A DNA stretch of 64,000 nt from Bacillus sp. MM2020_4 (lineage in GTDB: Bacteria; Bacillota; Bacilli; Bacillales; Cytobacillaceae), in the NCBI RefSeq assembly GCF_011250555.1, contig NZ_JAANMZ010000011.1, forward strand, positions 1 to 64,000. Direction: 5' to 3'. A program made the translations under genes and the position numbers. This document shows positions 1 through 8,376 of the stretch, piece after piece. Under the pieces are notes generated by a model. It saw nothing but the letters and a program-made list of their open reading frames with translations, ran no database searches and was not told where the DNA came from. Positions within the stretch are counted from its first letter, which is position 1, and every line of letters begins with the position of its first letter.

Positions 1-94
1 TATTTTTAGAGACTAATCCATTTGAAATCATTTTCTTCACTTCATCATAAAATTGAATCAAAAAATCACTTGGTAATTTTCCATACAAAGACAT
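1..94 (-). CDS. partial hypothetical protein, N-terminus only
   Basis: An open frame on the minus strand starts at an ATG (94-92) and runs off the window edge without a stop. The visible 31 residues begin MSLYGKLPSDFLIQFYDEV and look like an amphipathic soluble N-terminus. A weak AGTAGGTG lies about 11 bases upstream. I do not recognise the family and the fragment is short. The plus-strand frame over the same bases looks like random low-complexity translation, so I prefer this one. Confidence 0.35.
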   Translation of the reverse strand, partial: MSLYGKLPSDFLIQFYDEVKKMISNGLVSKN

Positions 95-273
95 TTTTTA
101 AAACACCTACTATTCCAACTGTTCTAATAGGAATAATATCAATTAAAACTAAATTTGAAAAGAGTTTTTCGTTAAGATTTATCATATTATTATTTTATTA
201 CAGATATGTTTGGCAATACTGCATTAATCTTGTTGAACTAAAAGGTAGGATTGTGGGAGAACTTTAGAATTAA

Positions 274-305
274 GCAAAAAGAGTTGCTTTCAATAGCAAC
301 TCTTT
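274..305 (-). terminator. intrinsic terminator of the isochorismatase-like gene
   Basis: An 11-bp perfect stem (AAAGAGTTGCT with AGCAACTCTTT) is followed on the minus strand by a T-rich run. It lies about 30 bases past the stop of the upstream minus-strand gene. Confidence 0.75.
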
Positions 306-334
306 AGGTCAACTCTTGGACAATCTATTCATTC

Positions 335-955
335 TTATAATTGAGATATCGCCTGTTGAGTTGACCATGTTGCACTGCTGAATGCTTGATAATTTGTAAC
401 AGCTGCTTGAAAATCCTTCTCACTTATAGTGGCAGTTGCATCATAAACAACTGCGGTTTGGAATCCGTTCTCGATTAAGTCTCTCATATGTGATTCCACA
501 CAAATGTTTGACATAACACCTGCCAAAATCACCTTTTCCTTCCTATGCTGACGTAATTGGTAAACAAGGTCATTTGTCTGCGGACTAGCAATTTTATGGG
601 CGGTCGCAATGACAGTTTGGTTAGCTAAGATGTATGGCTTAAGTGAAGGAACCCAGTCGGCTCCTACAGAAGTGTAGTCATTTTGTTTTTGATAGACTCG
701 AAGCTTTAATAACATTTCTTGTTCAGCCCCAGTAAATTGCCAACTATAATCATGGGGGGATATAAAATGGGGGGAAATAAAAAGTTGATACCCTTTACTC
801 ATTGCTGAACTTAATAACATTTCAAGGTTACCTAGTGTGTTGTATTGTTCAATAATTTTTTTTGTTAAATGGTATCCCTTACCTCCGGGAGACAGAAAGT
901 CATTTTGTGGGTCCGTTATGACAATGGCTGTGTTAGCGGGATTAGGTATAAACAT
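335..955 (-). CDS. isochorismatase-family cysteine hydrolase
   Basis: Predicted cytosolic 206-residue hydrolase of the isochorismatase/nicotinamidase superfamily. It opens with the characteristic TDPQNDF motif (Asp15 region) and carries the nucleophile Cys152 in SNICVESHMRD, with an alternating beta/alpha pattern throughout. The frame is open for 46 more codons upstream, but the ATG at 955 has GGAGGA at 961-966 and starts the conserved domain, so I use it. It is a single-gene unit between two terminators. The substrate cannot be deduced; amide or biaryl-ether-type substrates are usual for the family. Confidence 0.85.
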   Translation of the reverse strand: MFIPNPANTAIVITDPQNDFLSPGGKGYHLTKKIIEQYNTLGNLEMLLSSAMSKGYQLFISPHFISPHDYSWQFTGAEQEMLLKLRVYQKQNDYTSVGADWVPSLKPYILANQTVIATAHKIASPQTNDLVYQLRQHRKEKVILAGVMSNICVESHMRDLIENGFQTAVVYDATATISEKDFQAAVTNYQAFSSATWSTQQAISQL

Positions 956-1062
956 TTTTTTCCTCCAATTCACACAAATAAGTATCTTATCTTCTAATTC
1001 AACTTTTGTTCTTTGATGAATATATATTGATGGGGGCTTGGATAAATTCTGTTTTTGAGAAC

Positions 1063-1090
1063 AAAACAAAAAACACCGCAGATTGCGGTG
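1063..1090 (-). terminator. intrinsic terminator after the potassium channel gene
   Basis: The stem CACCGCA/TGCGGTG (1074-1090) with a T-rich tail on the minus strand ends the transcript of the channel gene. Confidence 0.75.
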
Positions 1091-1181
1091 CAATTGATAC
1101 CCATTTTACTTAACCTTATTAACTGTCAATTAACGTCCTGTGATAGGAAAGGGGACCCATTAACCAGCTAGTGCATCCTCT

Positions 1182-2228
1182 TCATTGCGATTTTAATTGA
1201 TCAAGCGTGTCTTTGTCACAAATTACAAATAGTTGTGCATCAGCTGGAATGTGATCATCGAGTTTTTGGTTAATGTAAAAGTCACCGCGGTCCGCAACAA
1301 GTGTTGCACCGTTGTTCAGCAAATCCTCAAAAGCATCCCGATAGGTTTGCCACTCCGCTTTTTTCGGAATTTCAAACATCGCTTCCCCATACTGTGTGCT
1401 CATCAATTCTGAAAACATATGTGTGACACCTGGAGAAAATAACGACCTTACTGCCGCATGAGAGATCATTTCCTGTGTGGGAATAAATTCATCCACCTTA
1501 ACGTTTTGGAATAAAGGGATATGGCACTGATTAATTACCTCTGCCGTCACATGAATATCCTTTTTATATTTTTCCTCAACCGTTGTGATGGCAGCAGCAA
1601 TTAATAATGTTTTTCCATCAACAAGCAGCGGGTCTTTTGTTGCAAAATTGTCCTGTGTTATTTGGTCGGCAAAAATAATTACACCCATCGCCTTTGGTAA
1701 ATTTGCGTTTAGGAGAATATCTTCATTCGTTGCATCCCCGCGAACATAATGCAGCCGCTCGTCGAGCAGTGGGGCTTTTTCTAATACATCAATGATCACA
1801 ATATCAATCTTTTTATCGGATTTTAAAATTTCATCAATGGCTAATCTGGACTTCGGACTCCATCCAATTAAAATAATATGATTTTTACCCGAATATTTCA
1901 TTTTTCCTCCGACTTTCAGTTTATCTATATAATAGACAGAATCAATAATTTTTCCAATAAATACGCTGACCAAAGCAATCCCTGTTATATAAAGAATGAT
2001 CGTATATATTTTTCCGGCAAAGGTTACCGGTGCATAGTCTCCAAACCCCACGGTGGCAAGTGTGGTGAGCACCCAATAAAGAGAAGTAGTAAAAGATTTA
2101 AACGTGTGCGGCTCAAGCCAATAAATGATAAACGCAGCTAAAATAATGTATAAAATAAAAAAGGGAAAGAAGATTCGGTTCCGCAATTTTACCAAGTAAT
2201 AAAGCCATTTTTTTATTGCCATGTCCAC
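1182..2228 (-). CDS. 2TM potassium channel with C-terminal RCK/TrkA-N domain
   Basis: Ion channel of 348 residues. A first membrane helix spans about residues 19-37, then a pore loop with the potassium selectivity filter TVGFGD (residues 59-64), and a second helix at about 73-95. A cytosolic TrkA-N/RCK domain follows, beginning NHIILIGWSPKS near residue 114, a Rossmann-type nucleotide site. The architecture is that of MthK and B. subtilis YugO. The GTG start (2228) is preceded by AGGCAGGA; an ATG two codons downstream is an alternative. It is monocistronic with its own terminator. The ligand gating it is unknown. Confidence 0.9.
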   Translation of the reverse strand: MDMAIKKWLYYLVKLRNRIFFPFFILYIILAAFIIYWLEPHTFKSFTTSLYWVLTTLATVGFGDYAPVTFAGKIYTIILYITGIALVSVFIGKIIDSVYYIDKLKVGGKMKYSGKNHIILIGWSPKSRLAIDEILKSDKKIDIVIIDVLEKAPLLDERLHYVRGDATNEDILLNANLPKAMGVIIFADQITQDNFATKDPLLVDGKTLLIAAAITTVEEKYKKDIHVTAEVINQCHIPLFQNVKVDEFIPTQEMISHAAVRSLFSPGVTHMFSELMSTQYGEAMFEIPKKAEWQTYRDAFEDLLNNGATLVADRGDFYINQKLDDHIPADAQLFVICDKDTLDQLKSQ

Positions 2229-2334
2229 TGATGATTGTTCCTGCCTTTCAGATTTTTAATAACCTTATATTTCCCAAATGTATCCAAAAAATCAATACAT
2301 TATCACTATATAGGAAAAATCCATTCGACAAATG

Positions 2335-2374
2335 GAAAAAATAAAATAGGAGACTTCTAGTGAATGAAGTCCCC
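2335..2374 (-). terminator. terminator of the GerP-like triplet
   Basis: A GGAGACTTC/GAAGTCCCC stem (2349-2374, one G-U pair) is followed on the minus strand by a T-rich stretch, directly after the last of the three germination-type genes. Confidence 0.7.
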
Positions 2375-2380
2375 TGTATC

Positions 2381-2614
2381 TTAAAGTATGCTATTTTTCG
2401 CTGTCCAACTGTCACTAATATCAGAATCATATATGGCTGAAATAGGGATAATTATGGGGACAAAATCACCATTTTGTTCACCATACCCCTGATTTCTCTT
2501 ATAGGAAACGAATTGGTCGATAAACTGGTTCGGTCCCATGTTCATAACGGATCCATGATCGAATACATTGATTTTTAGGTTACCAAGATTGACTATCATC
2601 GGTGCAAAAATCAA
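2381..2614 (-). CDS. GerPA/GerPF-like spore germination protein, third of a tandem triplet
   Basis: A 77-residue protein of the GerPA/GerPF type: a short beta-rich chain with the sequence FDHGSVMNMGPNQF followed by a Gly/Asn-rich stretch, as in proteins that help germinants cross the spore coat. It is clearly paralogous to the gene just upstream; both share GPNQF, DQFVSYKRNQG, GEQNGD and a C-terminal TAKNSI. I choose the TTG at 2614 because AGGGGTGA sits six bases before it and this makes the protein exactly as long as its paralogue. No ATG start fits the alignment. Confidence 0.8.
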   Translation of the reverse strand: MIFAPMIVNLGNLKINVFDHGSVMNMGPNQFIDQFVSYKRNQGYGEQNGDFVPIIIPISAIYDSDISDSWTAKNSIL

Positions 2615-2635
2615 CAATCTCACCCCTAGCAAAGG

Positions 2636-2869
2636 TTAAATAATGCTATTTTTAGCGGTATTGCTATCTGTTACATCCGGGTCCACTACCCATGATATAG
2701 GGATATTGACGGGTGATAAATCACCATTTTGTTCACCCACGCCTTGGTTTCGTTTATAGGAAACGAACTGATCAACAAATTGGTTGGGTCCCAAATTGAC
2801 GAAGGAGGAATTATCAATTGCATTGACTTTAAATCCTAAAAAGTTAATCGCCATTGGTGCGATATTCAA
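2636..2869 (-). CDS. GerPA/GerPF-like spore germination protein, second of a tandem triplet
   Basis: A 77-residue GerPA/GerPF-like protein, duplicate of the downstream gene (22-base gap) and more distant from the upstream one. Core motif NSSFVNLGPNQFVDQF. A TTG at 2869 preceded by AGGGAGTGA aligns with the paralogue; GTG (2878) and ATG (2875) just upstream are possible but sit on top of the ribosome binding site. Expected to be made in the mother cell and act in the coat or inner spore layers, by family analogy. No cysteines or signal peptide. Confidence 0.8.
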   Translation of the reverse strand: MNIAPMAINFLGFKVNAIDNSSFVNLGPNQFVDQFVSYKRNQGVGEQNGDLSPVNIPISWVVDPDVTDSNTAKNSII

Positions 2870-2888
2870 CTCCATCACTCCCTGTTCA

Positions 2889-3116
2889 TTATTTATTTAT
2901 TTTAATCGACGGCATATCAATGATTTCATCATCAAAAATAATGTAGATGGGAACAGATGTAATCGAGAAATCCCCCATTTGTTGGCCAAATCCTTGGTTT
3001 TTTTTCCCGGTTACATTAATTCCTTTAAAAAAAGTAGGTCCCACAGAAACCGCACTTTTGTGGTCGGGACTGTTTATTTTCATACTGCCAATCGTTACTT
3101 TCGTTGGAATAAACAA
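2889..3116 (-). CDS. GerPA/GerPF-like spore germination protein, first of a tandem triplet
   Basis: A 75-residue protein with the same fold signature (SPDHKSAVSVGPTFF, then KKNQGFGQQMGDFS) but diverged from its two neighbours. It begins with TTG at 3116 behind a good AAAGGAGAA. It is the promoter-proximal member of the three-gene minus-strand unit. A mother-cell sigma factor promoter is likely, but I could not place one with confidence. Confidence 0.78.
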   Translation of the reverse strand: MFIPTKVTIGSMKINSPDHKSAVSVGPTFFKGINVTGKKNQGFGQQMGDFSITSVPIYIIFDDEIIDMPSIKINK

Positions 3117-3214
3117 AATCTATTCTCCTTTCAATGTCCGAAGAAAAGGGCATTACCATCTATTTAACAAATATATTCAAAGGGTTCCATATTAGACCAG
3201 GGGGTGAATTAGCC

Positions 3215-3243
3215 AAAAAAAAGAAAGTGGTGGAAGCCACTTT
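3215..3243 (-). terminator. terminator after yoqW
   Basis: A 7-bp stem AAAGTGG/CCACTTT (3224-3243) is followed on the minus strand by eight T residues. Confidence 0.8.
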
Positions 3244-3345
3244 CGAAAGAAGGAAAACTTTTATGGGTTAGTACAGCATATGTTCTAGCTTGTACGGGCA
3301 TGTAGTGAACATGTCCATTTTGAAAATTTTTTTTAAAAAAGGGCG

Positions 3346-4023
3346 CTAACAAATTTTCTGTATAAGCTCAGGTCGATTATTTTTAGGTGAGTTAACTAAT
3401 GGAGAGACTTCATATGACTCCATTAAATGGTCATCGAAGGGGACAAGCAGTGATTCTAATTTATCGTAATCAGAAAGGGATGGATCGAGCCACATTTTTT
3501 CATCTTCTCGTTTTACTATTACGGGCATGCGATCGTGAATCGATTTCATTAATTCATTGGGACCGGTAGTGATAACGGAACAGGTATATAGCGCTTTACC
3601 ATCCTGGGATTTCCAGCACTCCCAGATACCGGCCATGGCAAATAATTCGTCTGATTTGAGTTTGATCCGCATCGGAGTTTTGCTTTGATCCTCCTGTCGT
3701 TTCCATTCAAAGAAGCTGTCTGCAATCACGAGACAACGTTTCTTCTTAAAGGCATTTCGAAAGCTCGGCTTTTCTGTGATTGTTTCAGCTCTGGCATTGA
3801 TCATTTTGTGACCAATGGACATATCCTTTGCCCATGGAGGGACTAGACCCCATTTCAAAAATCCCATTCGATTCCGTGTCCCATCGTTTATTACTGCTAT
3901 GACAGCCTGAGACGGGGCAATATTAAAGCTTGGAGAATATAGCTCTTCCTCTAGGAATGATTGAATATCGAATCGGTCCATGATTTCCTCAATTGTTGCA
4001 GTAAGTGTGAATCGCCCGCACAT
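3346..4023 (-). CDS. yoqW: SRAP/HMCES-family DNA-protein crosslink protein (YedK/YoqW)
   Basis: SOS-response-associated peptidase family protein, 225 residues, which shields abasic sites in single-stranded DNA by forming a thiazolidine link through Cys2. The start was set at the ATG at 4023 because this puts the invariant MCGRF at the N-terminus with GAGGTGAT upstream; three extra codons further up would bury the catalytic cysteine. Other family landmarks are FNIAPSQ (about residue 37), the INARAET motif with its Glu, FFEWK and the HDRMPVI histidine. It lies downstream of treR but has its own terminator. Confidence 0.92.
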   Translation of the reverse strand: MCGRFTLTATIEEIMDRFDIQSFLEEELYSPSFNIAPSQAVIAVINDGTRNRMGFLKWGLVPPWAKDMSIGHKMINARAETITEKPSFRNAFKKKRCLVIADSFFEWKRQEDQSKTPMRIKLKSDELFAMAGIWECWKSQDGKALYTCSVITTGPNELMKSIHDRMPVIVKREDEKMWLDPSLSDYDKLESLLVPFDDHLMESYEVSPLVNSPKNNRPELIQKIC

Positions 4024-4040
4024 ACCCATCACCTCAGTTT

Positions 4041-4754
4041 TTAGTGTACTCTTCTCGCAAAGTCGACGAAACGAAATTTATCGGGCCTATGACGTGATTC
4101 TGTGTATTGGAAGAGAGTGGCGTCATCTAAATAAACATAATTTTTGATGACAACCACATTATGAAAGCCTTCAAGATCCAACAAGGCACGATCTTCCGAA
4201 GTAGGCTCGTCCACAATAATTTCCTTTTTTGCAAAGCTTATCGTTAGGTTTAATTCATTTTCAAGAAAGTGATAAATGGAGTCGGCGCAGATTTCTTCGG
4301 TTAACGAAGGGACGTATTTGTGACTTAAAAAATCTTTATCCAAAATAATTTTTTCACCGCCCATTTCACGCGTGCGTACAACCTTCCAGACCAGATCCTT
4401 GCTCCCTAACTGAAGCTGCTGCCTGATATAGCCATCTGGCTTGATTAGCGATAATTCATTGACCATCGTTTTCGGCTTCTTGCCCATTTTACTCGCCAGT
4501 TCTTTGAAGCTGACTAAGCCGGAAACAGGAAAATCAAATTTACTGATGTCGATGACAATCGAACCTTTTCCTCTAACTTTTTGTATATAGCCATTTTGAG
4601 AGAGCAGATTTAACGCTTTTCGAATTGTTTCCCTTGAGGTATCGTATTGGTCTTTTAATTCGTTCTCAGAGGGGAGGAGCGTCTGCGGCGGGATCTCGCC
4701 GCTTTTAATTTGCTCGACTATAGAGTTATAAATAGTAAGGTATTTGTTTGTCAT
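4041..4754 (-). CDS. treR: GntR/HutC-family trehalose operon repressor TreR
   Basis: A 237-residue transcription factor: an N-terminal winged helix (residues about 1-70, with LLPSENELKDQYDTSRETIR typical of GntR) and a C-terminal UTRA effector domain that in TreR binds trehalose-6-phosphate. The ATG at 4754 has CGGAG eight bases upstream; the frame extends six codons further into treA. It is the last gene of treP-treA-treR, as in B. subtilis. The TATATA-centred palindromes upstream of treP fit its known operator. Confidence 0.93.
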   Translation of the reverse strand: MTNKYLTIYNSIVEQIKSGEIPPQTLLPSENELKDQYDTSRETIRKALNLLSQNGYIQKVRGKGSIVIDISKFDFPVSGLVSFKELASKMGKKPKTMVNELSLIKPDGYIRQQLQLGSKDLVWKVVRTREMGGEKIILDKDFLSHKYVPSLTEEICADSIYHFLENELNLTISFAKKEIIVDEPTSEDRALLDLEGFHNVVVIKNYVYLDDATLFQYTESRHRPDKFRFVDFARRVH

Positions 4755-4768
4755 AGAGACATCTCCGT

Positions 4769-6436
4769 TCATTTTTTCAAGTGGTACACAATGGACTCAT
4801 ACGGCCGCAGCAGAATTTCGCTTCCAAGCGGGGCCGAATCCTTATAGTTAGAGAGTAACATCTCACTCGTATAGCCAGCAAGGTTTAAATGAGCAGGGAG
4901 GGTAAATGGCGTCTCCTTGCCATAAAAATTATTGATGACTAGTAATTTTTCCGATTCGGTTGTTCTCATAAAGGCAAAGATTTCTTTATCCTGTTCTAAA
5001 ATACGCTCGAAATCACCATCAGTCACAACAGGAACACTTTTTCTTAAGTGAATTAACTTTTGGTAATGATAGAAAATAGAATTCTGATCTTGTATGGCTT
5101 TGTCCGCATTAATCACTTTATAGTTTTCTGCCGTTTGAATCCAAGGGGTTCCGGCCGTGAAACCCGCGTTTTTACTAGCATTCCACTGTACAGGTGTTCT
5201 TGAATTGTCCCGCGATTTTTGCTTAAGAATGTCAATAATCGCTTGTTCCTCCAGACCTTCCTGTTGTTTGATTTTATAAACATTCAAGGACTCAACATCA
5301 CGATACTCATCAATGGAGGTAAATTTCGGATTGGTCATGCCGAATTCTTCTCCTTGATAAATAAATGGGGTACCCTGCATCATATGGAGGGCTGTTGCGA
5401 GCATTTTTGCCGATTCCATATGATACTTTCCATCATCACCAAAACGAGATACCACTCGCGGCTGGTCATGATTACACCAAAAAAGGGCGTTCCAGCCGCC
5501 GCCTTGAATCATTTCAACCTGCCAGTTTGACAGTATGTCTTTCAATGCCTGGAAATCAAAATTCGCTATTGTCCATTTATCACCATTTGGATAATCAACC
5601 TTCAAGTGATGAAAACTGAACGTCATATTTAATTCTTCTTGCTCCGGGTTGGTATAGCGAATGCAATTATCAATGGAGGTAGAGGACATTTCACCAACCG
5701 TCATAATGTCATAGTGTGCGAAGACCTTTTCATTCATTTCATGTAAAAATTCATGGATTCTCGGGCCGTCTGTATAAAATTTGCGTCCATCACTTTCATC
5801 CTGAAGGAACTGCTGGTCTTTTGAAATTAAATTAATGACGTCTAACCGGAAACCATCAACACCTTTTTTAAGCCAAAAGTGCATCATTGCATATAAAGCC
5901 GCGCGGACCTTTTCATTTTCCCAATTTAAATCGGCCTGCGTCACATCGAACAAATGCAGATAATATTGCTCTGTTGTTTCATCGTACTCCCATGCAGAGC
6001 CGCCAAATTTGGATGTCCAATTTGTTGGTGCTTCGCCGTTTTTCCCATCTTTCCAAATATAAAAGTCACGATAGGGGTTATCCTTAGAAGACTTCGCTTG
6101 TTTGAACCATTCATGCTCGGTAGAGGTATGGTTAATCACGATATCCATAATGATTTTTATTCCACGTTTGTGTGCTTCATCTAAAAGCTGATCGAAGTCT
6201 TCCATTGTTCCATAATCTTCATGAATCGTATAATAATTGCTTATATCATAGCCATTATCACGTTGTGGAGATTGATAAATCGGAGTGAGCCAAAGGACAT
6301 CCACGCCTAGTTCGTTTAAATAGTCTAGTTTTTCAATAATTCCTTGGAGATCACCAATACCGTTTCCAGTTGTATCATTGAAGCTCTTTGGATAGATTTG
6401 ATAAACGATTGCTTTTTTCCACCAAGTTGTTGACAT
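4769..6436 (-). CDS. treA: alpha,alpha-phosphotrehalase (trehalose-6-phosphate hydrolase)
   Basis: Glycoside hydrolase family 13 enzyme of 555 residues that splits imported trehalose-6-phosphate into glucose and glucose-6-phosphate in the cytosol. Visible signatures are the N-terminal WWKKAIVYQIYPKSF, nucleophile Asp199 in GVDGFRLDV, acid/base Glu249 in TVGEM, and the NHDQPR motif near 322. The start is the ATG at 6436 with GGCAGGTG upstream; a GTG three codons earlier overlaps that site. It lies between treP and treR and is transcribed with them. Confidence 0.95.
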   Translation of the reverse strand: MSTTWWKKAIVYQIYPKSFNDTTGNGIGDLQGIIEKLDYLNELGVDVLWLTPIYQSPQRDNGYDISNYYTIHEDYGTMEDFDQLLDEAHKRGIKIIMDIVINHTSTEHEWFKQAKSSKDNPYRDFYIWKDGKNGEAPTNWTSKFGGSAWEYDETTEQYYLHLFDVTQADLNWENEKVRAALYAMMHFWLKKGVDGFRLDVINLISKDQQFLQDESDGRKFYTDGPRIHEFLHEMNEKVFAHYDIMTVGEMSSTSIDNCIRYTNPEQEELNMTFSFHHLKVDYPNGDKWTIANFDFQALKDILSNWQVEMIQGGGWNALFWCNHDQPRVVSRFGDDGKYHMESAKMLATALHMMQGTPFIYQGEEFGMTNPKFTSIDEYRDVESLNVYKIKQQEGLEEQAIIDILKQKSRDNSRTPVQWNASKNAGFTAGTPWIQTAENYKVINADKAIQDQNSIFYHYQKLIHLRKSVPVVTDGDFERILEQDKEIFAFMRTTESEKLLVINNFYGKETPFTLPAHLNLAGYTSEMLLSNYKDSAPLGSEILLRPYESIVYHLKK

Positions 6437-6517
6437 ATCAAACACCTGCCTAAATAGTATGAGTTCTCTAAAGTGGAAAAAGAGGGAGTTGGTCTCCCTC
6501 CTTTATGGAGTGTAACG

Positions 6518-7942
6518 TTATTTTTTAAAAGTTACCTTTTTTACACCAGTTTTTGCAAAGATATTCGTTAATATGAATGGAACCACAATCGCAATCAACA
6601 TGCAGATGGCAAACATCACCATATATTTAGGCTGAATCGAAAGAATCCCAGGAAGACCACCGACACCAATCGAGTTAGCCATGACACCACTTGCTACAGA
6701 TACAACGCCTGCAATCATGGATCCGATCATCGCGGCTAAGAAAGGGAAGCCATATTTTAAGTTAATCCCGAACATCGCCGGCTCTGTTACACCTAAGTAA
6801 CAAGAGATGGCTGCAGGGATCGAAACCTGCTTTTCTTCTTCGTCCTTCCGGTTGATAAAAATCATCGCAAGGACGGCCGAACCTTGGGCAATATTCGATA
6901 AAGCAATCATCGGCCAGAGGTTTGTTCCACCGAGCTCACTCATCAATTGAAGGTCAATCGCATTTGTCATATGGTGTAATCCCGTAATAACAAGCGGAGC
7001 ATAGGCAAAGCCAAAGATGGCAGCAAATAACCAACCAAATGCAGAAGTTAAGCTAGAATAAACGACATGAGAAATTCCGGAACCAATCGACCAGCCAATC
7101 GGGCCCAAAATAGTGTGGGCAATTAATACAGTTGGAACTAACGCTAAAAACGGAACAACAATCATCGAAATAGAATTTGGCACAATTTTACGTAATCTGG
7201 TTTCCAGGAACCCTAATACCAGTCCTGCTAAAATAGCGGGGATAACTTGTGCTTGATAACCAATCATCTTAATGTGGGCAAAGCCAAAATCCCAGGTCGG
7301 AATTTCTTTTGCGTTTGCTACACCGTATGCGTTTAATAATTGCGGTGAAACCAAGGTAATACCAAGAACAATACCTAGAATTTGCGATGCGCCCATTTTC
7401 TTGGCAACAGACCAGGTGATCCCGACAGGAAGGAAGTGGAATATCGCTTCACCAATCAGCCATAGAAATGAATGGACACCGGCCCAGAACTGAGAAACTT
7501 CAATGATCGTCTTTGTTCCATCATCCAATAATTTAATGTCACCGATTACATTTCGGAAACCAAGGATTAACCCCCCGACAACAAGAGCAGGAATTAACGG
7601 GGTGAAAATTTCCGCTAGATGCCCCATCATTCGCTGGATCCAGTTCTGATTTTGCTTGGCTGCCACTTTTGCTTCTTCTTTTGAAGTGCCGTCTACACCG
7701 GCAATTTTAACAAATTCATTGTAAAAGCTGGAGACTTCGTTTCCGATAATGACTTGGAATTGACCAGCTTGGGTAAATGTACCTTTTACAAGTTTAATGG
7801 ATTCGATTTCTTTCATATTGGCTTTGGATGGATCGTTTAAAACAAACCGCATTCTGGTTACACAATGCGTAACAGCTGCGATATTTTCTTTACCGCCAAT
7901 GTGCTCTAGGAGCTGTTTTGATGGATCAGTGTACTTGGTCAT
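6518..7942 (-). CDS. treP: PTS trehalose-specific EIIBC component
   Basis: Membrane permease of 474 residues that imports and phosphorylates trehalose. The N-terminal IIB domain has the phosphorylated cysteine in THCVTRMRF (about residue 27). From about residue 105 a IIC domain of roughly ten membrane segments follows, with LITGLHHM near the substrate site. No IIA domain is present, so phosphate must come from a shared glucose-type IIA, as in B. subtilis. AGGGGGAAAG precedes the ATG. First gene of the treP-treA-treR operon. Confidence 0.95.
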   Translation of the reverse strand: MTKYTDPSKQLLEHIGGKENIAAVTHCVTRMRFVLNDPSKANMKEIESIKLVKGTFTQAGQFQVIIGNEVSSFYNEFVKIAGVDGTSKEEAKVAAKQNQNWIQRMMGHLAEIFTPLIPALVVGGLILGFRNVIGDIKLLDDGTKTIIEVSQFWAGVHSFLWLIGEAIFHFLPVGITWSVAKKMGASQILGIVLGITLVSPQLLNAYGVANAKEIPTWDFGFAHIKMIGYQAQVIPAILAGLVLGFLETRLRKIVPNSISMIVVPFLALVPTVLIAHTILGPIGWSIGSGISHVVYSSLTSAFGWLFAAIFGFAYAPLVITGLHHMTNAIDLQLMSELGGTNLWPMIALSNIAQGSAVLAMIFINRKDEEEKQVSIPAAISCYLGVTEPAMFGINLKYGFPFLAAMIGSMIAGVVSVASGVMANSIGVGGLPGILSIQPKYMVMFAICMLIAIVVPFILTNIFAKTGVKKVTFKK

Positions 7943-7994
7943 TTTTCTTTCCCCCTGTAAGATAGGATCACTCCCGGTTTTTTATCTACATCTT

Positions 7995-8005
7995 TATATA
8001 CAAGT
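7995..8005. promoter_or_regulatory. possible TreR half-operator
   Basis: TATATACAAGT matches the right half of the two full operators just upstream of treP. Alone it is weak evidence. Confidence 0.4.
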
Positions 8006-8033
8006 ATTGTGCGCGTTTTCATAAAATGTATTA

Positions 8034-8049
8034 GCTTGTATATACAAGT
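8034..8049. promoter_or_regulatory. TreR operator 1
   Basis: The perfect palindrome CTTGTATATACAAG lies about 95 bases upstream of treP. It agrees with the B. subtilis TreR operator (a CTTGTATATACAAG-type sequence). Confidence 0.85.
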
Positions 8050-8051
8050 TT

Positions 8052-8065
8052 TGTTTACGGTTTCA
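8052..8065 (-). promoter_or_regulatory. CcpA cre site in front of treP
   Basis: On the minus strand TGAAACCGTAAACA fits the catabolite-responsive element pattern TGWAANCGNTNWCA. It sits between the two TreR operators, predicting repression by glucose in addition to induction by trehalose. Confidence 0.7.
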
Positions 8066-8070
8066 TTTTA

Positions 8071-8086
8071 ACTTGTATATACATGT
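8071..8086. promoter_or_regulatory. TreR operator 2
   Basis: ACTTGTATATACATGT is a one-mismatch copy of operator 1, 37 bases further upstream. The pair suggests cooperative binding or looping by TreR. Confidence 0.8.
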
Positions 8087-8261
8087 AAGTCAACCAGAAA
8101 TTTTGGTTGATTCATAGATGTTTTCTTAGGTGGTAAAAATTGAAAGGAATCCTATGCCATTTGAACTACTTTTACCCTTTACAGCATTAAATTGTTGAAT
8201 GAATATTTTGATAATGGTAAACTAAACTTGTTTAAATTCTTCTGAGTTTAGACCTCCTAAT

Positions 8262-8329
8262 TTGAGGACTTAGTCTAGACCACTAAGTACTCGCTTGGAC
8301 CTTTGAATTTTATTCAAAGGTTCTTTTTT
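8262..8329 (+). terminator. orphan plus-strand hairpins ending in an intrinsic terminator
   Basis: Within the 430-base gap between treP and the peptidase there is a 7-bp hairpin ACTTAGT/ACTAAGT (8270-8288) and then ACCTTTGAA/TTCAAAGGT (8299-8321) followed by seven T residues. No plus-strand gene precedes it, so it either closes a small RNA or is a relic. The rest of the gap holds only the tre control sites. Confidence 0.5.
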
Positions 8330-8335
8330 ATCCAT

Positions 8336-8362
8336 AAGAAAAGAAGGCCTTTTTTTGGGCCT
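8336..8362 (-). terminator. terminator after the M14 peptidase gene
   Basis: The stem AGGCC/GGCCT with an A/T loop is followed on the minus strand by TTCTTTTCTT, just after the stop codon of the peptidase. Confidence 0.65.
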
Positions 8363-8376
8363 CCACTTCAAATCAT

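Noticed and set aside
22-267. 81-codon plus-strand frame at the left edge
   Set aside because: Composition is low-complexity Phe/Ile/Lys, no ribosome binding site, and the minus-strand partial frame over the same bases looks more protein-like.
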